Source: Corynebacterium yonathiae | Lineage (GTDB): Bacteria; Actinomycetota; Actinomycetes; Mycobacteriales; Mycobacteriaceae | Length of the DNA stretch: 7,979 bases | Direction: 5' to 3' | Assembly (NCBI RefSeq): GCF_022288805.1 | Contig: NZ_JAKOPM010000032.1 | Coordinates: 1-7,979, forward strand | Part shown: positions 6,477 through 7,979 of the stretch, one piece after another | Layout of the letters: every line of letters begins with the position of its first letter | Numbering within the stretch: the stretch's first letter is position 1 | The notes under the pieces: generated by a model | The model's database searches: none | What the model was told of the DNA's origin: nothing | Seen by the model: only the letters and a program-made list of their open reading frames with translations | Translations under genes and position numbers: made by a program

Positions 6477-6641
6477 TTATCGCTCCTCGCGGAATTCGAC
6501 GTGCTTGCGGGCAATCGGATCGAACTTCTTCAGGGTGATGCGATCCGGGTTGTTGCGCTTGTTCTTACGGGTCACGTAGGTGTAACCGGTGCCCGCAGTG
6601 GACTTCAGCTTAATGATTGGGCGGATATCGTTACGTGCCAT
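6477..6641 (-). CDS. rpmG: 50S ribosomal protein bL33, cysteine-free type
   Basis: This 54-residue protein reads [42 protein letters not shown], then [12 protein letters not shown]. It is bL33, a small protein near the E site of the large subunit. The two CxxC pairs of zinc-binding L33 are replaced, so it is the zinc-independent form. The ATG (6641-6639) follows the rpmB stop by only 2 nt and the stop precedes rpsN by 3 nt, so the three genes are tightly coupled. GGGGAGAAG within the end of rpmB acts as its ribosome binding site. Confidence 0.93.
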   Translation of the reverse strand: MARNDIRPIIKLKSTAGTGYTYVTRKNKRNNPDRITLKKFDPIARKHVEFREER

Positions 6642-6643
6642 AC

Positions 6644-6880
6644 TTAAATCTTCTCCCCACGTGCGCGAATCTTAGCCACAACGGACTCGATGCCATCGCG
6701 GTCGATGATCTTCATGCCCTTGGTGGAAACATTCAGGGTGATGGTACGGCCCTCAGAGGGCAGGTAGTAGCGACGACGCTGCACGTTGGGGTTCCAACGG
6801 CGCGAAGTGCGGCGGTGCGAGTGCGAGACCTGCTTGCCGAATTCCGGCTTGCGGCCCGTTACCTGGCAAATAGCCGACAT
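6644..6880 (-). CDS. rpmB: 50S ribosomal protein bL28, zinc-independent type
   Basis: bL28 is a 50S protein near the E site. The 78-residue product has the actinobacterial pattern [34 protein letters not shown], then [42 protein letters not shown]. Only Cys5 is present, so a four-cysteine zinc site cannot form. It is the first gene of the four-gene operon, with AGGAGAAAG upstream of ATG 6880 as ribosome binding site. A possible -10, TATAGC (6918-6913 on the - strand), would give a short leader of about 25 nt, but no -35 is visible. Confidence 0.95.
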   Translation of the reverse strand: MSAICQVTGRKPEFGKQVSHSHRRTSRRWNPNVQRRRYYLPSEGRTITLNVSTKGMKIIDRDGIESVVAKIRARGEKI

Positions 6881-7015
6881 GGGTCTTCTTTCTCCTAGCC
6901 GCCCACATCATGGCTATAGACAATGAAGCGCCGACTGCCGTGTGAGGGTGGCAGTGCTCAAAAGTGAGGTGTGAGCGGGTGCGGCGCCATCGTCAAACAC
7001 CAGTAGACGGGGCGT

Positions 7016-7029
7016 AAAACGTATATTTT
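7016..7029. promoter_or_regulatory. AT-rich imperfect palindrome in the divergent region
   Basis: AAAACGTATATTTT stands out from its GC-rich surroundings and overlaps the -35 of the candidate rpmE2 promoter. Its place suggests an operator between the two ribosomal gene groups. It only loosely recalls the AT-rich palindromes bound by actinobacterial Zur, so no regulator is assigned. Confidence 0.3.
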
Positions 7030-7056
7030 GACAACAGCAAGGGAAAATCTTACAGC
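7028..7056 (+). promoter_or_regulatory. Candidate rpmE2-rpmF promoter
   Basis: A perfect -35 TTGACA (7028-7033) is followed after 17 nt by TACAGC (7051-7056), which matches the corynebacterial TANANT -10 except at the last base. Transcription would start near 7062-7065, next to a small palindrome GCGATT (7064-7069) / AATCGC (7075-7080). Confidence 0.4.
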
Positions 7057-7355
7057 CTTGGGCGCGATTTACCTAATCGCTGCCTTCGTGCGGTAGCTGG
7101 TCCGTTTGCCGTGCTGGGGTGGTGTTTGTCTGTGTGGGCCTGTCGCGCGTAATGCAAGAAACGTGTGTGAACTGAGTGGTTGACGCCGGTTGGGGATTTC
7201 GTATCTGGGGTAGTTGACTGTAGGATAATCCAGGTTGTTGACCCGTGCCACGCGGTGCGCGGTTGACAGAGTGAAATTTGTACGTCCCAACTCGGGCACG
7301 ATCTTCGCAGTAAACGCGTAGAACCGACCCGTAGTCCAACCCTGAGGGAATATAT
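7057..7355 (+). promoter_or_regulatory. Long non-coding leader of rpmE2 with GTTGAC repeats
   Basis: If the TTGACA promoter is used, about 290 nt of leader precede rpmE2, far longer than usual. The stretch has no + strand frame with a credible start and ribosome binding site. It contains GTTGAC four times (7179-7184, 7213-7218, 7237-7242, 7262-7267), spaced 34, 24 and 25 nt. CGTGCC (7244-7249) can pair with GGCACG (7295-7300). A nearer promoter may exist: TAGGAT (7221-7226) looks like a -10, without a good -35. The repeats could be protein sites or parts of a folded leader. Confidence 0.4.
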
Positions 7356-7625
7356 ATGAAGAAAGATATTCACCCGGATTACCACCCGGTAGTCTTCCGT
7401 GATGCTGGTACCGGTCACTCCTTTTTGACCAAGTCCACCGCTTCCTCCGACCGCACTGTGGAGTGGGAAGACGGCAACGAGTACCCACTGATCGTCGTTG
7501 ACGTTACCGCTGAGTCCCACCCATTCTGGACTGGTGCACAGCGCGTTATGGATACCGCCGGCCGCGTCGAGCGCTTCAACCAGCGCTTCGGTGGCATGGC
7601 TCGCCGCAAGAAGAAGAACGCGTAA
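7356..7625 (+). CDS. rpmE2: 50S ribosomal protein bL31 type B (zinc-independent)
   Basis: bL31 forms part of the B1b bridge between the ribosomal subunits. The 89-residue product is type [29 protein letters not shown], then [26 protein letters not shown], then [21 protein letters not shown]. It has no cysteine, whereas type A L31 (about 70 residues) carries a zinc site; type B commonly replaces type A when zinc is scarce. GAGGGA (7344-7349) lies 6 nt before ATG 7356. rpmF begins 15 nt after the stop, and the two probably share a transcript. The genes diverge from the rpmB operon, which is of the same zinc-independent class. Confidence 0.95.
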   Translation: MKKDIHPDYHPVVFRDAGTGHSFLTKSTASSDRTVEWEDGNEYPLIVVDVTAESHPFWTGAQRVMDTAGRVERFNQRFGGMARRKKKNA

Positions 7626-7640
7626 GGAGGAGAGTAGAAA

Positions 7641-7814
7641 ATGGCAACTCCTAAGTTTAAGAAGTCCCGTGCGAATACCCACGCACGTCGTTCCCAGTGG
7701 AAGGCTGACAACGTAGCCCTCCAGGAAGTCAACATCGATGGCCAGACCGTGCGTATCCCGCGCCGCCTGGTCAAGGCTGCCAAGCTGGGTCTGGTTGATG
7801 TAGAGCAGTTCTAA
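7641..7814 (+). CDS. rpmF: 50S ribosomal protein bL32
   Basis: This 57-residue frame is short but clear: [22 protein letters not shown], then [19 protein letters not shown]. It is bL32, a small 50S protein; the N-terminal xPKxKKSRxNxxxRRSQWK signature is typical of actinobacteria. It has no cysteines, so no zinc ribbon. AAGGAGGAG (7624-7632) is a strong ribosome binding site that overlaps the rpmE2 stop codon, which points to coupled translation. A rho-independent terminator follows 16 nt after the stop. Confidence 0.95.
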   Translation: MATPKFKKSRANTHARRSQWKADNVALQEVNIDGQTVRIPRRLVKAAKLGLVDVEQF

Positions 7815-7830
7815 GCTCTTATTTTAATTT

Positions 7831-7871
7831 CCCCGTCGACTCTCTTTGGGTGAGTTGGGCGGGGATTTTTT
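7831..7871 (+). terminator. Rho-independent terminator of rpmE2-rpmF
   Basis: CCCCGTCGACTC (7831-7842) pairs with GAGTTGGGCGGGG (7852-7864), allowing two G-U pairs and one bulged G. ATTTTTTA follows directly. It is placed just after rpmF and reads in the right direction. Confidence 0.85.
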
Positions 7872-7979
7872 AGCTTCAAAGTCTTCCTATAAGTATGTTC
7901 TCACGGGTTAAGGGTCAAAATGTGTGTCTGGCTCGGCGTGTCGCGGGGGTTAGATTTGGCCTTTTTGAATGCCGATTGA
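7872..7979. other. Intergenic end of window, no gene supported
   Basis: The stretch holds TATAAG (7888-7893), which could be a -10 for a gene outside the window; no -35 is visible. A frame from GTG 7922 stays open to the end but has no ribosome binding site or recognisable residues. In C. glutamicum, as I recall, two-component system genes follow here. Confidence 0.3.

Noticed and set aside
6905..6925. AmtR-like CTAT half-sites elsewhere (near 246, 279, 6914, 7887)
   Set aside because: None has a matching ATAG half-site at the correct 6-nt spacing.
7152..7175. Seven-codon leader peptide (MQETCVN) in the rpmE2 leader
   Set aside because: No ribosome binding site and no run of regulatory codons; it looks like chance.
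7050..7682. Long - strand open frames across the rpmE2 leader and rpmE2
   Set aside because: They overlap the clear rpmE2 gene and have no ribosome binding site or recognisable protein features.
1..7979. CRISPR array, tRNA, rRNA or phage genes
   Set aside because: No regularly spaced repeats, no tRNA-like cloverleaf and no recognisable phage or integrase protein were seen; the window is mainly ordinary core genes.

Overview
This window looks like a chromosomal stretch from a Corynebacterium, although the species cannot be fixed from sequence alone. The main reason is a TetR-family protein whose N-terminal half closely matches AmtR, the corynebacterial master regulator of nitrogen metabolism. 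The order purN-purH-amtR-rpsR-rpsN-rpmG-rpmB, followed by divergent rpmE2-rpmF, is also the order I recall from C. glutamicum. High GC content, mycobacterial-like ribosomal proteins and weak -35 elements fit this.

Left part (1-4050, + strand): a 15-bp inverted repeat at the window edge interrupts an open frame that ends just before purN; this frame is probably the hydrophilic tail of a membrane protein. purN and purH follow and encode two formyl-transfer steps of purine synthesis. Two lipoprotein genes come next with short gaps (15 and 25 nt), so purN-purH-lipoprotein-lipoprotein may be one transcript. The first lipoprotein has a serine beta-lactamase/PBP-like active-site set; the second is a linker plus a small domain I do not recognise.

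Middle part (4051-5656, - strand): amtR converges on the second lipoprotein gene, and the two stop codons lie in the arms of one hairpin. Upstream of amtR, on the same strand, is a 259-residue protein that resembles the DUF294/GlnD-like nucleotidyltransferase family but has lost the catalytic carboxylate pair. Because GlnD-type enzymes act in the pathway that controls AmtR in C. glutamicum, this pairing is the most interesting observation in the window.

Right part (5657-7979): a four-gene ribosomal protein operon on the - strand (rpmB-rpmG-rpsN-rpsR) ends in a strong hairpin terminator. It diverges from rpmE2-rpmF on the + strand, which also ends in a clear terminator. All six proteins lack zinc-ribbon cysteines, so this is a zinc-independent set. 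The 475-bp divergent region holds a candidate rpmE2 promoter followed by an unusually long leader of about 290 nt with four GTTGAC repeats. The last 108 bases after the rpmF terminator hold no gene I can support.
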